A stretch of DNA of 64,000 bases from an uncultured Sphingobacteriaceae bacterium (GTDB lineage Bacteria > Bacteroidota > Bacteroidia > Sphingobacteriales > Sphingobacteriaceae). The position numbers were made by a program, and so were the translations under genes. Positions 55,315-64,000 of the stretch are shown here, piece after piece (the stretch's first letter is position 1; every line of letters begins with the position of its first letter). The notes beneath the pieces are model-generated. The model worked only from the letters and a program-made list of their open reading frames with translations, was not told where the DNA came from and made no database searches. Where the stretch lies: assembly GCA_946887045.1 (NCBI GenBank), contig CAMPKC010000011.1, forward strand, positions 32,395 to 96,394, in the 5' to 3' direction.

Positions 55315-55348
55315 AGCGGATATATCTAATATTAAGCGGATATTATCT
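55315..55348. repeat. Two direct repeats upstream of the small acidic gene
   Basis: AGCGGATATATCT (55315-55327) and AGCGGATATTATCT (55335-55348) have starts 20 bases apart, two helical turns, immediately 5' of the ATG at 55309 (minus strand). This looks like an operator pair or an RNA element. Confidence 0.5.
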
Positions 55349-55717
55349 CAGTTATAATGAGCCTCATTAATCATCTACACAAATTTCGGCCCTAACCCAG
55401 ACACGGGTTCGCTTCGCTAGTGGTATTAAAAAAATGGGGATCCACCTTTGGGCAGAGCCTCCGCAATTTTTTTTATCTCCACTTTATCCTTTGTCCGTTT
55501 ATAAGCCTTGGGTGCGAGGTTATTTATGGGCGGAGTTTTAATACCATGAATTACCTCGGCCTGAAAGCGACGAAGGTCATCCGAAAGGCCTGAAGTAAAC
55601 AATGCACAACTTTCTTTATTCGGTCAGCTGAAACGGCTTCATGCAGTTCCATACGGCAGTCAGGCCCGGGTAGGATACTGGTTTTAAATTGCTATCCATC
55701 CATCTTGATCAGAATTT
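55349..55717. other. Non-coding right end of the island
   Basis: I see no credible gene, hairpin terminator or promoter in these 369 bases. The stretch separates the small acidic gene from the right subterminal repeat and attR. Confidence 0.4.
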
Positions 55718-55718
55718 A

Positions 55719-55737
55719 GTGTCCGAATACTGTCCGA
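55719..55737. repeat. Right subterminal repeat, probable integrase arm site
   Basis: GTGTCCGAATACTGTCCGA matches the left copy (31503-31521) with one mismatch and lies in the same orientation, 56 bases inside attR. A two-end, same-orientation pair next to the att cores is what arm-type integrase binding sites look like. Confidence 0.7.
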
Positions 55738-55749
55738 ATCAAAACACAA

Positions 55750-55778
55750 AATCCTGCAAGTATCTAACTTACAGGATT
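55750..55778 (-). terminator. Island-supplied terminator for tRNA-Arg
   Basis: The minus strand gives AATCCTG-T-AAGT, loop TAGAT, ACTT-G-CAGGATT and then TTTTGTGTTTT. This is 11 paired bases with one mismatch, 17 bases after the tRNA 3' end. It replaces the original chromosomal terminator left behind at attL. Confidence 0.7.
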
Positions 55779-55792
55779 CTACCGATTTTTAC

Positions 55793-55816
55793 TGTGGTCC
55801 CGACGGGAATCGAACC
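55793..55816. other. attR: 3' end of intact tRNA-Arg
   Basis: TGTGGTCCCGACGGGA (55793-55808) is identical to attL at 31363-31378. Similarity continues to 55816 with one mismatch. The copy forms the acceptor and T-arm of the functional tRNA. Confidence 0.88.
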
Positions 55817-55866
55817 CATATCTAAAGTTTAGGAAACTTCTATTCTATCCGTTGAACTACGGGACC
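55795..55866 (-). tRNA. tRNA-Arg (anticodon CCT)
   Basis: The minus-strand sequence folds as a full cloverleaf. The acceptor is GGTCCCG/CGGGACC with discriminator A, followed by a D-arm and an anticodon stem-loop with loop TTCCTAA, giving anticodon CCT for codon AGG. The T-arm contains GGTTCGATTCC. The length is 72 nt and CCA is not encoded. It is intact despite the island inserted at its 3' end, because the element restores that end. metG lies upstream on the same strand. Confidence 0.93.
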
Positions 55867-55953
55867 AATATTCAATTGAAACTCTGCAAAATACACAGAT
55901 GTGCAAATGTGCAGATTTTTGCCAAATAAGACAATGAGTATATCGAATATTAA

Positions 55954-58014
55954 TTACCTGATCGTCGACCCATTCTGAAGTACTTCGCCCGGAGCAACAA
56001 AACTCAATTTTCCGTCGCTGTTTTCCGCCATCAGTATCATCCCCTGAGAAAGAATGCCTTTTATTTCTCTTGGCTCAAGGTTAACAATAAGGCTTACTTG
56101 CTTTCCAATGATATTTTCAGGCTCGAAATACTCCGCTATTCCGGAAACAACTGTCCGCTGATCGATTCCGGTATCAATCTTTAATTTCAATAATTTTTTT
56201 GTTTTTGCAACCTTCTCTGCCTCTAATATCGTCCCAATCCTAATATCCATCGCAGCGAACTGTTCAAAACTAATATTCTCTTTTGCAGGAGAAACTTCAA
56301 TGGTAGCATCCATATTTTCTGATTTTTTACTTAATTTTTGTAATTGCTTTTCAATCACATCGTCTTCAACTTTCTCGAATAAAAGCTGGGGCTCATCCAA
56401 CTGATGACCCCGGGCAAACTCAAGTTTCTGGTCGTAGAAAGCTGACTCTCCCAAATTAAGCATAGAAAATATTTTTTTCGCGGTCCGCGGAAGAATTGGT
56501 TGCAACAGTGTGCCTAAGTGAGCAATGATGTGCAAACTATTCTGCAGCACTTCTCTTGTAGCCAAAGGATCTGTTTTAAAAGTTTTCCATGGCTCATTTT
56601 CCGTAAGATAACGGTTCCCTATACGTGCAAGGTCCATAACAGACGATAAAGCCTGACGGAACTTATAACTCTCAATACTTCCCTCAACATCATTGTAAAT
56701 AGCACTGATCTGGCTTTCAAGTGCAGGATCTGCCAAACTTGTGTTTCCCTCTACCTTGCCTTCATAATACTTGTGCATCAAAATCATAACGCGGTTCACA
56801 AAATTTCCAAGAATTGCTACTAATTCGTTATTGATACGAGACTGATAATCCTTCCAGGTAAACTCGCTATCGGATGTCTCGGGCAAAATTGAGGTTAGCA
56901 CATAGCGCAATTCATCCTGCTTGCCAGGAAACTCCTCTAAATATTCGTGAAGCCAAACCGCATGATTTCGTGATGTTGAAAGCTTATCACCCTCCAGGTT
57001 CAAAAACTCATTGGCCGGAACATTTTGGGGTAAAATATATTCGCCATGAGCATGCAGAATTGACGGAAAAGTAATGCAATGAAAAACGATGTTATCTTTT
57101 CCGATAAAATGCACCAGGTAAGAATCCTCGGCTTCATTCTCCTGCTTTTTCCAGTATTTCTCCCAGTCCTTGCCATTATCCAGCGCCCACTGTTTTGTAG
57201 CAGAAATATATCCTATTGGAGCATCAAGCCATACATACAGTTTTTTTCCTTTAGCTTCCTCCAATGGAACATCAATACCCCAATCCAGATCCCGTGTCAT
57301 CGAACGCGGTTGTAAGCCAGCCTTTAACCATGAACTGCATTGGCCATAAACGTTCGGTTTCCACAGATTCTTTTTGCCTTCCAAAAGCCATTCCTCCAGC
57401 CATGGCTGATATTTATCTAATGGCAAATACCAATGTTTTGTGACTTTCAATATCGGCTCTTTTCCACTTAAAGTGGACTTAGGATTTATTAAATCCATCG
57501 GGTTAAGAGATGTTCCGCATTTTTCGCACTGATCTCCGTATGCACCTTCATTGTGGCAATTCGGGCAGGTGCCAACAATATAACGATCGGCAAGAAACTG
57601 GTCATACTCCTCGTCATAATACTGCTCAGACTCTTTCTCTATAAACTCACCTTTTTCATACAGATTCAGAAAAAATTCCTGCGACAATTCATGGTGGATT
57701 TGAGAGGATGTCCGATGATATATATCGAATGCAATCCCAAACTCTTCAAAACTATTTTTTATCTGTGTATGATATTTATCTATAATCTCTTTTGGCGTTA
57801 TGCCTTCCTTTTTTGCTTTTATCGTTATTGCAGCTCCATGCTCATCAGATCCGCACATGTAAATAATATCCTTGCGTTTTAGTCGCATGTGCCTTACGAA
57901 AATATCAGCTGGAATATAGGCGCCGGCTAAATGTCCGATATGTAAAGGACCGTTGGCGTAAGGAAGTGCGGAAGTAACTGTAAATCGTTTATATTTATCG
58001 AGCTCAGACATCAA
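55954..58014 (-). CDS. metG: Methionyl-tRNA synthetase
   Basis: A 686-residue enzyme that charges tRNA-Met. The class I HIGH motif is in [19 protein letters not shown] zinc knuckle [18 protein letters not shown] lies near residues 148-165. The KMSKS-equivalent loop is [15 protein letters not shown]. The anticodon-binding domain follows, and the C-terminal EMAPII-like tRNA-binding domain begins [12 protein letters not shown] and includes [13 protein letters not shown]. The full length is as expected for the long Bacteroidota form. There are two adjacent ATGs (58014 and 58011). A consensus promoter lies just upstream. Confidence 0.96.
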   Translation of the reverse strand: MMSELDKYKRFTVTSALPYANGPLHIGHLAGAYIPADIFVRHMRLKRKDIIYMCGSDEHGAAITIKAKKEGITPKEIIDKYHTQIKNSFEEFGIAFDIYHRTSSQIHHELSQEFFLNLYEKGEFIEKESEQYYDEEYDQFLADRYIVGTCPNCHNEGAYGDQCEKCGTSLNPMDLINPKSTLSGKEPILKVTKHWYLPLDKYQPWLEEWLLEGKKNLWKPNVYGQCSSWLKAGLQPRSMTRDLDWGIDVPLEEAKGKKLYVWLDAPIGYISATKQWALDNGKDWEKYWKKQENEAEDSYLVHFIGKDNIVFHCITFPSILHAHGEYILPQNVPANEFLNLEGDKLSTSRNHAVWLHEYLEEFPGKQDELRYVLTSILPETSDSEFTWKDYQSRINNELVAILGNFVNRVMILMHKYYEGKVEGNTSLADPALESQISAIYNDVEGSIESYKFRQALSSVMDLARIGNRYLTENEPWKTFKTDPLATREVLQNSLHIIAHLGTLLQPILPRTAKKIFSMLNLGESAFYDQKLEFARGHQLDEPQLLFEKVEDDVIEKQLQKLSKKSENMDATIEVSPAKENISFEQFAAMDIRIGTILEAEKVAKTKKLLKLKIDTGIDQRTVVSGIAEYFEPENIIGKQVSLIVNLEPREIKGILSQGMILMAENSDGKLSFVAPGEVLQNGSTIR

Positions 58015-58032
58015 TCAAAATTATAATGGGCA

Positions 58033-58061
58033 CAAAGATAAGGTAAATTTATATGTGCAAA
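58033..58061 (-). promoter_or_regulatory. Promoter of metG
   Basis: The minus strand has TTTG (58058-58061), a 17-base spacer, then TATCTTTG (58033-58040). This is a good match to the Bacteroidota sigma-70 promoter, with the -7 element about 19 bases before the start codon. Confidence 0.55.
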
Positions 58062-58198
58062 TATGAAGATGAATTTAATGTAAAACATCTCGTTTGTTTT
58101 TGAAATGCCTTTGTTAAAGACCTATGTTCTTCATTTTTAAATCGCCTTGTATTGCGCTTTCAGAGCTAAGCTTTTACCTTTAACCTTTTAGCTTAAAT

Positions 58199-59104
58199 AT
58201 GTTGTCACCTTTAACAACCCCGCCATTTTTAAAAAAAGGCGATAAAATTGCCATAACATGCCCTGCAAAGAAATTACCGGGCCCCATTGACAGCGCAATC
58301 AAATTATTAGAGAGCTGGGGACTGGAGGTTGTTCTTGGTGAAACAGTCACCGCTTCACATTTCCAGTATGCGGGGACAGATGAATTAAGGAGAGACGATC
58401 TTCAAAAGTTTTTAGATGATCCCTCAATAAAAGCAATTATCGCGGCTCGCGGCGGATATGGCACCATTCGAATTATTGATCAACTGGATTTCACCCGGTT
58501 TAAAATCCAGCCAAAATGGATTGTCGGATTCAGCGATATTACTATTCTGCACAGCCATATTTTTGAAACATGCCACGTACAAACTATACATGGTCAAATG
58601 CCTCTAAACGTTCCTGACGGCACAAAACCTTCGTTAGAGTCTTTGCGGAAAGCCCTTTTTGGCGAGCCTTTGAAATATGACTTGAAAGGTCACATTCTCA
58701 ACAAACCTGGGGAGGTAAGTGCGCCATTGATAGGGGGAAATTTAACTCTCCTAGTGATGTTAGGTAGCTCTGTTTCGGAGATGGATTTTGCTGATAAAAT
58801 TTTATTCATTGAAGATGTGGGCGAATACATGTATTCGATTGACCGGATGCTATGGAACTTAAAACGATCGGGGAAACTAGCCAGGCTAAAAGGCTTAATA
58901 GTAGGAGGCTTCACTGATTTAAAGGACAATGAAATATCGTTTGGAAGTAGTATTGAAGAAATAGTTTTAGAGCATGTTAAAGAATATAATTACCCCGTAT
59001 GTTTTGATTTTCCCGCGGGGCATATTGAAAACAATCATGCTTTAATTTTGGGAGGGACTGTAACTTTATGTGTAGAGCAGGAGAAGGTTACACTAACGTT
59101 TTAA
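58199..59104 (+). CDS. ldcA: LD-carboxypeptidase (peptidase S66), murein tetrapeptidase
   Basis: A 301-residue cytoplasmic serine peptidase that removes the terminal D-alanine from tetrapeptide muropeptides during cell-wall recycling. The catalytic triad is readable: Ser112 in VGFSDITILHS, Glu205 in LFIEDVGEY and His275 in PAGHIENNHAL. The block ARGGYGTIRIIDQLDF is also diagnostic. The length is usual for the family. It is divergent from metG and monocistronic. The amidase at 26300-27106 belongs to the same recycling pathway but is not linked here. Confidence 0.93.
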   Translation: MLSPLTTPPFLKKGDKIAITCPAKKLPGPIDSAIKLLESWGLEVVLGETVTASHFQYAGTDELRRDDLQKFLDDPSIKAIIAARGGYGTIRIIDQLDFTRFKIQPKWIVGFSDITILHSHIFETCHVQTIHGQMPLNVPDGTKPSLESLRKALFGEPLKYDLKGHILNKPGEVSAPLIGGNLTLLVMLGSSVSEMDFADKILFIEDVGEYMYSIDRMLWNLKRSGKLARLKGLIVGGFTDLKDNEISFGSSIEEIVLEHVKEYNYPVCFDFPAGHIENNHALILGGTVTLCVEQEKVTLTF

Positions 59105-59230
59105 AAAAATGCCTTTTGCAATCAATGTTTACATTAACCACTAAGTGTTTTTTCGATATTCAGAAGTATACAATATACAAATGAGAATCTTTTTCGGATG
59201 TCAGTAGGTGGTGTTAAGTAGGTATATTAT

Positions 59231-59264
59231 AAAAACAACCCAGCTTTTCCACCGGGTTGTTTTT
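59231..59264. terminator. Terminator downstream of the susCD pair
   Basis: AAAAACAACCC (59231-59241) pairs with GGGTTGTTTTT (59254-59264) across a 12-nt loop. On the minus strand it ends the susD transcript 12 bases past the stop, and it can also stop leftover rightward transcription. Confidence 0.85.
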
Positions 59265-59276
59265 CTGATAACTCTA

Positions 59277-60770
59277 CTATAATCCAGGATTATTATTTAC
59301 CTCATCAACTGGTATAGGAAATACATACCGGTCATCGGTAGGAGCAATGCTGGTTCCTGCGCCAACAGATGGAATGGGCAAATTTAATCTTAACAAATCA
59401 TTAGATCTAAATCCTTCTCCAATTAATTCTATACGACGCTCCGTTAAAATCGCATTAATTAATTGCGTTTGTGTAAGAATACCAAAAATATAGGTCGGAT
59501 CAGATCTATGATGAACTGCTTCCAACAAAGCACGTGCTCTCAATAACCCACTTACATTACCTACCCTTGCTTCTGCTTCAGCAACATTTAACAAAACTTC
59601 TGAATAACGGATAATTGGGACATAGTCGACAAATGGAGAAATACCGCTGTATTTTTTTAAGTATATGTCACCACCAGGATTTATTCCAGTTAAGTCAGTT
59701 TTTCTGTCATCAATTGATCTCCATTGAGCGTTAGAAAAAATCCCTGGAGAAACAGGATTTATAGAATACTCAAAAGAAGCATTATCGTCATAGTTAAAAT
59801 AAGATCCAAGTTCATTCTGCGTGCCAGGGCTATTAGTCGCGGCCATAGCTAATGAGAATACAGATTCACTAGACGTAAACGGGGCTTTAAATACTGCACT
59901 AATGTCAGAGACTAAGGCGTGAGGAATGTTATTAGGAGACGTAAATGGAGCAGTGGCAGAAACTATCTTATTACCTTCGGTAAGAACACTTTGATAGTTT
60001 CCCATGAGAAGGTAAGCTCTTGTTTTCAAAGCAATCGCCGCATTTTTATGAGCCCTTGTTGTATTATATAACGCATCCCCATTGTCGGCGGCTAGTTCTG
60101 TTTCAGCATCGTTTAAATCCTTAAGTATTTGAGCGTATACCTGCGCTACTGTACTCCTTGCAAGACTATTATTTTCTGAGGTACTTTCCGGCTGAAGTCT
60201 CAACGGTAAGCCTGGCGAAGCTCCATCGTTTTTTGTATAAGGGTGAGCAAAAAACTGAACTAATGAAAGGTAAGATAGCGCTCTGACAAATCTAGCTTCC
60301 CCACGATATTGTGCTTCTAATGCAGGAGATATGACGCCTGGATTTTGCTGTAACCCTGCCAGGAAAGTATTTGCACGATTTATTGCCAAATAACCGGCAG
60401 TCCAGATATTAGCCAGGTATGTGTTATCTGCACCATTAGTATGTTGGTAAATATCGTATCCTGTTACAACGTTAGTTTTCTGGTTTTTAAACTCCTCGGC
60501 TCGGATGTCACTGAAAATTTGATATCTTCCACTTAAAAAACCCAATATATTACCATTTACGTCGACATACTGCGACCTTAGAGTACTATATAAACCATTT
60601 ACCTGAGATAATATACGGTCAGGGGTATCGAAGGCAGTAGCATCAGAAACTGTGGTTTCGGGAATCGCTTCTAAAAAATTCTTTTTACAAGATGTTACGA
60701 CAGTTAAAGGTAGCGCAAGTAAAAAACACTTTACTGTAAACGCTCTATATGATCTTAGAGTTAATTTCAT
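59277..60770 (-). CDS. SusD/RagB-family nutrient-binding outer-membrane lipoprotein
   Basis: A 497-residue SusD-like lipoprotein that caps its SusC partner and captures a ligand at the cell surface. The signal peptide ends in the lipobox VVTSC and is followed by KKNFLEAIPETTVSDATAFD, the standard SusD start. TPR-like helices and the conserved C-terminal RRIELIGEGFRSNDLLRLNL and PIPVDEVNNNPGL complete it. It lies 11 bases after susC. Neither enzymes nor a sensor for the locus are inside the window, so the substrate (glycan or peptide) is unknown. Confidence 0.95.
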   Translation of the reverse strand: MKLTLRSYRAFTVKCFLLALPLTVVTSCKKNFLEAIPETTVSDATAFDTPDRILSQVNGLYSTLRSQYVDVNGNILGFLSGRYQIFSDIRAEEFKNQKTNVVTGYDIYQHTNGADNTYLANIWTAGYLAINRANTFLAGLQQNPGVISPALEAQYRGEARFVRALSYLSLVQFFAHPYTKNDGASPGLPLRLQPESTSENNSLARSTVAQVYAQILKDLNDAETELAADNGDALYNTTRAHKNAAIALKTRAYLLMGNYQSVLTEGNKIVSATAPFTSPNNIPHALVSDISAVFKAPFTSSESVFSLAMAATNSPGTQNELGSYFNYDDNASFEYSINPVSPGIFSNAQWRSIDDRKTDLTGINPGGDIYLKKYSGISPFVDYVPIIRYSEVLLNVAEAEARVGNVSGLLRARALLEAVHHRSDPTYIFGILTQTQLINAILTERRIELIGEGFRSNDLLRLNLPIPSVGAGTSIAPTDDRYVFPIPVDEVNNNPGL

Positions 60771-60781
60771 TTTCTTTCGTA

Positions 60782-63700
60782 TTAAAGGCCTAAACTAAGT
60801 CCAAACGTTACTGCACGCCCCTGTGGGATTGAGTTCCTTTCCACACCTGGAGTAGTATTTTCATTTCCATTTGTTGAAATTTCCGGATCAACGCCTTTAT
60901 AATTTGTAATTATAAATGCATTATTGATTTGAGTATATACTCTTAATGAGGTTATACCAGTTTTTCCCAATAACCTTGTAGGTAAAGTGTATCCCAAGGC
61001 AGCACTCTGTAACCTAAGAAAATCTCCATCTTGGACATTGGAATCATTTGCGAAAGCAGAACCATTCGAAACGTTATCACCATATACAGGCCTGGGTATT
61101 TCAGCAATTTGACCAGGAGTAGACCATGCATTAAGCACCTCTATTGAATTATTCCAGTGCCGTTGATCTCTTAATCCTGCCTGAGAACCATTATAAATTT
61201 TATTACCCCCTGAAAATGTAAATAAAACGTTCAAATCAAAGTTGCTGTATTTTAAATTATTATTGAATCCACCATACCAGGTTGGTAAAGCGTTCCCCAC
61301 AATTTGCGCATCCGCACCGGAAATAGCAGGAGCTGGAGAGCCATCTAAATAAGTATATCTATTTGCACCTCCATGGTGTAGGTATTGAACTTGCTCACCG
61401 TTTGCATTTATGAAGATTCGTCGACCGTTTGCAGGATTGACACCCCCTGTTTTAACCGCATAAATGCTCCCCACAGGATACCCTACAGCAGTAATACTTG
61501 TAGTTTCTAAAGAACCTGTCGTTCCAATTATCGGAGACCCGTCATTTGTAAGTGCTGTAACTCTATTCTTATTTGTAGAGAAATTCAGGTTAGTCGACCA
61601 ATTAAGTCCGTTATTATTGATAGGCGTAGCATTAAGAGCGAACTCAAAACCTTTATTGTACATAGATCCTACGTTCGTTAAAATGACATTATCAGGTATT
61701 CCCTTTGACGGAGCTTGAGGCGCTTCCAGGATCAAATTGTCAATATCATTTTTATAGTAATTAACTTCCAACGTTACTTTGTTATTTAAGATCCCTATAT
61801 CCAACCCTATGTTTTTTTGAGTACTGGTTTCCCAGCGCAAATCTTGATTACCTGCCTGACTAAATGCTAAAGCTGGTTCATCGCCATATAACTCTCCAGC
61901 AAATGTAGTATATGACCCGTAGTCGTTTTCTAATAAACCATTCCCCACTTTACCCCAACTTGCTTTAAACCTTAGGCTGGAAACTTTGTCAGCAATAAAA
62001 GACTTTGTAAAAAAGTTTTCCTTCGATATTGTCCACCCTATTGATGCACCTCCAAAATTCCCCCATTTGTTTTCTCGAGAAAGGGCTGAATTTCCATCTC
62101 GTCTAAAATTTCCGGTAATAAAGTACTTTCCTGCATAATTATAGTTAAGACTAGAAAGATAAGATTCATATGTACGAAGACTAATCGCATTATCTCCACT
62201 GAGATTGATACTGTAATTTCCTTGAAAATTCGTAAAGAAAGGATCTGAAAGGTCTTGACGTTGTGCCCCCCAAAGTTCAACCCGTGTTTTTTGAACATCT
62301 GATCCGACTAACAGGGTTAGGTTGTGATTATCAGCAAATGTTTTTTGATATTGTAAAGTATTAATAAAGTTCCAATTATTCCTTCTATAATTATTATTGT
62401 CTGCCAAGCCATTAGAGAACCAACCATCACCAGAAATAGGATTCCAGAATACTATATTTTCAGTATTTCCTCTGTCCCAAGAATAAGAGGTTTTGAAATT
62501 TAAATCCTCCACGATTTTGATTTGGCCTACAAGATTTGCAATTAATCTGTTATTTTCAGAAACGTTTCGATCCAAATCGCGCACAGCAAGAGGATTATAC
62601 CAAGTTATTGGAACTAGATTATTTCCTCTGCCGATATATGGAGTGCCGGGCTGAATACTTAGTTCTCCAGCAGCATCATATGGGGCTAAACTTGGAGCTT
62701 GAGCAATAGCTAAACGACCAAGCCCACCAGAAGTAAAGGCACTCCCGGGATTAGAGCCACTAGGAGGCGAATTGTTAATCGAATTATTGTAATTAACATT
62801 AGCCGAAATCTTTAACCAACCTGTAGCTTGATGAGCAATATTGAAGCGGCCAGACTTTCTTTCAAAAGTATTGTTTGTTAAAAATCCCTCCTGATTTGAA
62901 TAACCGCCTGAAAAATAAAAAGTTGTTTTATCGGACCCACCTGATAAAGACAGGCTATGATTATTGGAAAAAGCAGTTCTATAAATTTCATCCGCCCACT
63001 TAGTATTAACCATCGATCCATCCGGATTATAGTTAGCAAAAAAACCTCTGCCCTGCGCATCGCGTTGAGATGAATTTACAGCATTGGGATTTAAAGCCAG
63101 CGCGTTAGCCAGCGCATTATTTTTATGATCTATAAATTGTTGTGCGGTTAATACTTCTGGCAAACGAACGGCATTGTTAAAGCCCGCCCATCCACTGTAA
63201 TTTACTTTGGTTACACCAGCTTTCCCTTTTTTGGTAGTTATTACCAAGACTCCGTTCGCTGCACGCGAACCGTAGATTGAAGTGGAAGCAGCATCTTTCA
63301 ATATATCAATAGTCTCAATATCCGCAGGATTTATATCACCTAAGGGATTATTCACTGCTGCTGTATTTACTGTGATGTCTTGATCAGTAGAAATCGGAAT
63401 ACCATCAACTACAACTAAAGGAAATGAGCTCAGAGAAATTGAGTTAACGCCCCGCACGCGAATAACTGGCGGATTATTTAACAGACCATTCGGCTGAACA
63501 ATATTAACTCCAGAAGCACGCCCGGTTAAAGCCTGATCAAAACTTTGTACTGGCCGATCCTCAATAGACGCTCCTGTAACACTGGCAGCGGCACCTGTAA
63601 ATTCTGTACGCCTTTGAGTGGCATAACCCGTTACAACTACCTCTCCCAATTGCTTTGCATCAACAATTAATGCAACGTTGACTACAGTTCTCTCGCCGAT

Positions 63701-63952
63701 AGTCACTTCCTGATTAGCGTATCCGATATAAGAAAATACCAGAACCGAATTATTCCCGGCAACACTCAAAGAATACTGCCCATTTGCACCCGTTTGTGTA
63801 CCGGTGCTGCTACCTTTAATTTTCACACTTACTCCAGGAAGAGGTAGTCCATCCTCCTGGGCTGTTACTGTACCTGTTATGGTACGCTCCTGAGCCAGGA
63901 CAATAGTTGCCCATAGCAACACGATTGACAAACTCGATAGAAGTTTTCGCAT
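60782..63952 (-). CDS. SusC/RagA-family TonB-linked outer-membrane transporter
   Basis: A 1056-residue TonB-dependent transporter. After the signal peptide (MRKLLSSLSIVLLWATIVLA) it has a CarboxypepD_reg-like domain (ITGTVTAQEDGLPLPGVSVK). A TonB-box/linker follows (GEVVVTGYATQRR), then the plug with FDQALTGRASGVNIVQ, INPADIETIDILKDAAS and YGSRAANGVLVITTKKGK, and a 22-strand barrel ending AVTFGLSLGL. It imports ligand delivered by the SusD partner downstream, using TonB energy. It starts 48 bases from the window edge, so promoter and upstream regulators are not visible. Confidence 0.96.
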   Translation of the reverse strand: MRKLLSSLSIVLLWATIVLAQERTITGTVTAQEDGLPLPGVSVKIKGSSTGTQTGANGQYSLSVAGNNSVLVFSYIGYANQEVTIGERTVVNVALIVDAKQLGEVVVTGYATQRRTEFTGAAASVTGASIEDRPVQSFDQALTGRASGVNIVQPNGLLNNPPVIRVRGVNSISLSSFPLVVVDGIPISTDQDITVNTAAVNNPLGDINPADIETIDILKDAASTSIYGSRAANGVLVITTKKGKAGVTKVNYSGWAGFNNAVRLPEVLTAQQFIDHKNNALANALALNPNAVNSSQRDAQGRGFFANYNPDGSMVNTKWADEIYRTAFSNNHSLSLSGGSDKTTFYFSGGYSNQEGFLTNNTFERKSGRFNIAHQATGWLKISANVNYNNSINNSPPSGSNPGSAFTSGGLGRLAIAQAPSLAPYDAAGELSIQPGTPYIGRGNNLVPITWYNPLAVRDLDRNVSENNRLIANLVGQIKIVEDLNFKTSYSWDRGNTENIVFWNPISGDGWFSNGLADNNNYRRNNWNFINTLQYQKTFADNHNLTLLVGSDVQKTRVELWGAQRQDLSDPFFTNFQGNYSINLSGDNAISLRTYESYLSSLNYNYAGKYFITGNFRRDGNSALSRENKWGNFGGASIGWTISKENFFTKSFIADKVSSLRFKASWGKVGNGLLENDYGSYTTFAGELYGDEPALAFSQAGNQDLRWETSTQKNIGLDIGILNNKVTLEVNYYKNDIDNLILEAPQAPSKGIPDNVILTNVGSMYNKGFEFALNATPINNNGLNWSTNLNFSTNKNRVTALTNDGSPIIGTTGSLETTSITAVGYPVGSIYAVKTGGVNPANGRRIFINANGEQVQYLHHGGANRYTYLDGSPAPAISGADAQIVGNALPTWYGGFNNNLKYSNFDLNVLFTFSGGNKIYNGSQAGLRDQRHWNNSIEVLNAWSTPGQIAEIPRPVYGDNVSNGSAFANDSNVQDGDFLRLQSAALGYTLPTRLLGKTGITSLRVYTQINNAFIITNYKGVDPEISTNGNENTTPGVERNSIPQGRAVTFGLSLGL

Positions 63953-64000
63953 ACTCTTTTTAAATTAATGATTACCTAAATATAAAAGCTTATTTTAAAA

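Larger units (their letters stand above)
31363..55808. mobile_element. Integrated genomic island in tRNA-Arg(CCT), about 24.4 kb, with defence cargo
   Basis: The element is bounded by a 16-bp exact direct repeat of the tRNA 3' end, with an intact tRNA reconstituted at the right end and a tyrosine recombinase gene at the left end. A second repeat pair (GTGTCCGAATA[G/C]TGTCCGA) lies just inside both ends. Internal genes are integrase, unknown proteins, an excisionase-like HTH, a polymerase-like protein, a winged helix, a nuclease-RecQ fusion, a coiled-coil protein, type I restriction-modification with two DUF262 proteins, and the ATPase/STAS/PIN trio. No relaxase, coupling protein or type IV secretion genes are seen, so it is an integrative but not self-conjugative element as far as the sequence shows. 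Confidence 0.9.

Noticed and set aside
1..64000. CRISPR array or insertion sequence
   Set aside because: No regularly spaced short repeats and no transposase gene are visible in the window.

Overview
The window comes from a Bacteroidota chromosome, most likely Sphingobacteriaceae (Pedobacter-like). The evidence is a SusC/SusD pair, a type IX secretion (T9SS) C-terminal sorting domain, PorT-like and TonB-dependent outer-membrane proteins, TAnnTTTG-type -7 promoter elements, and almost no Shine-Dalgarno sequences. The genus is an inference from gene content only.

Left chromosomal part (1-31,362). In order it holds: the 3' end of a TonB-dependent receptor; a GH3 enzyme; a small outer-membrane barrel; the ligase-associated DNA-repair cassette (DExH helicase, ATP-dependent DNA ligase, metallo-beta-lactamase exonuclease) with a Uma2-family gene inserted in it; a C-terminal processing protease; two tandem TPR paralogues; and a 1775-residue T9SS-exported GH128 protein. 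Next comes a cyanophycin module, with cphA divergent from a cyanophycinase/isoaspartyl-peptidase pair. It is followed by an AhpC/AhpD peroxide-defence pair, an AmpD-like amidase, an aldose epimerase-like protein, a rhamnogalacturonan acetylesterase-like SGNH hydrolase, and a PAS histidine kinase whose first PAS domain is cut by an in-frame TAA.

Integrated island (about 31,363-55,808, 24.4 kb). A tyrosine-recombinase element sits in the 3' end of tRNA-Arg(CCT). A 16-bp exact direct repeat of the tRNA 3' end marks both ends, and a second near-identical 19-bp repeat lies just inside each end. The left part carries integrase, two unknown proteins, an excisionase-like HTH protein, a protein with family-A/T7-like polymerase motifs, and a winged-helix protein. 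The cargo is defence-like: a PD-(D/E)XK-RecQ helicase fusion with a tail-anchored coiled-coil partner; a type I restriction-modification locus (hsdM, hsdS, hsdR) with two DUF262 proteins and a 66-residue protein between hsdS and hsdR; and a compact trio of GHKL ATPase, STAS-like DUF4325 protein and PIN-domain nuclease. The trio is the best candidate for a poorly described system. No relaxase or conjugation genes are visible.

Right chromosomal part (55,817-64,000). It holds the rest of tRNA-Arg, metG, an LD-carboxypeptidase, and the susD/susC pair of a nutrient-uptake locus that runs to the window edge.

All functional calls rest on motifs and family knowledge read by eye. No database search was run.
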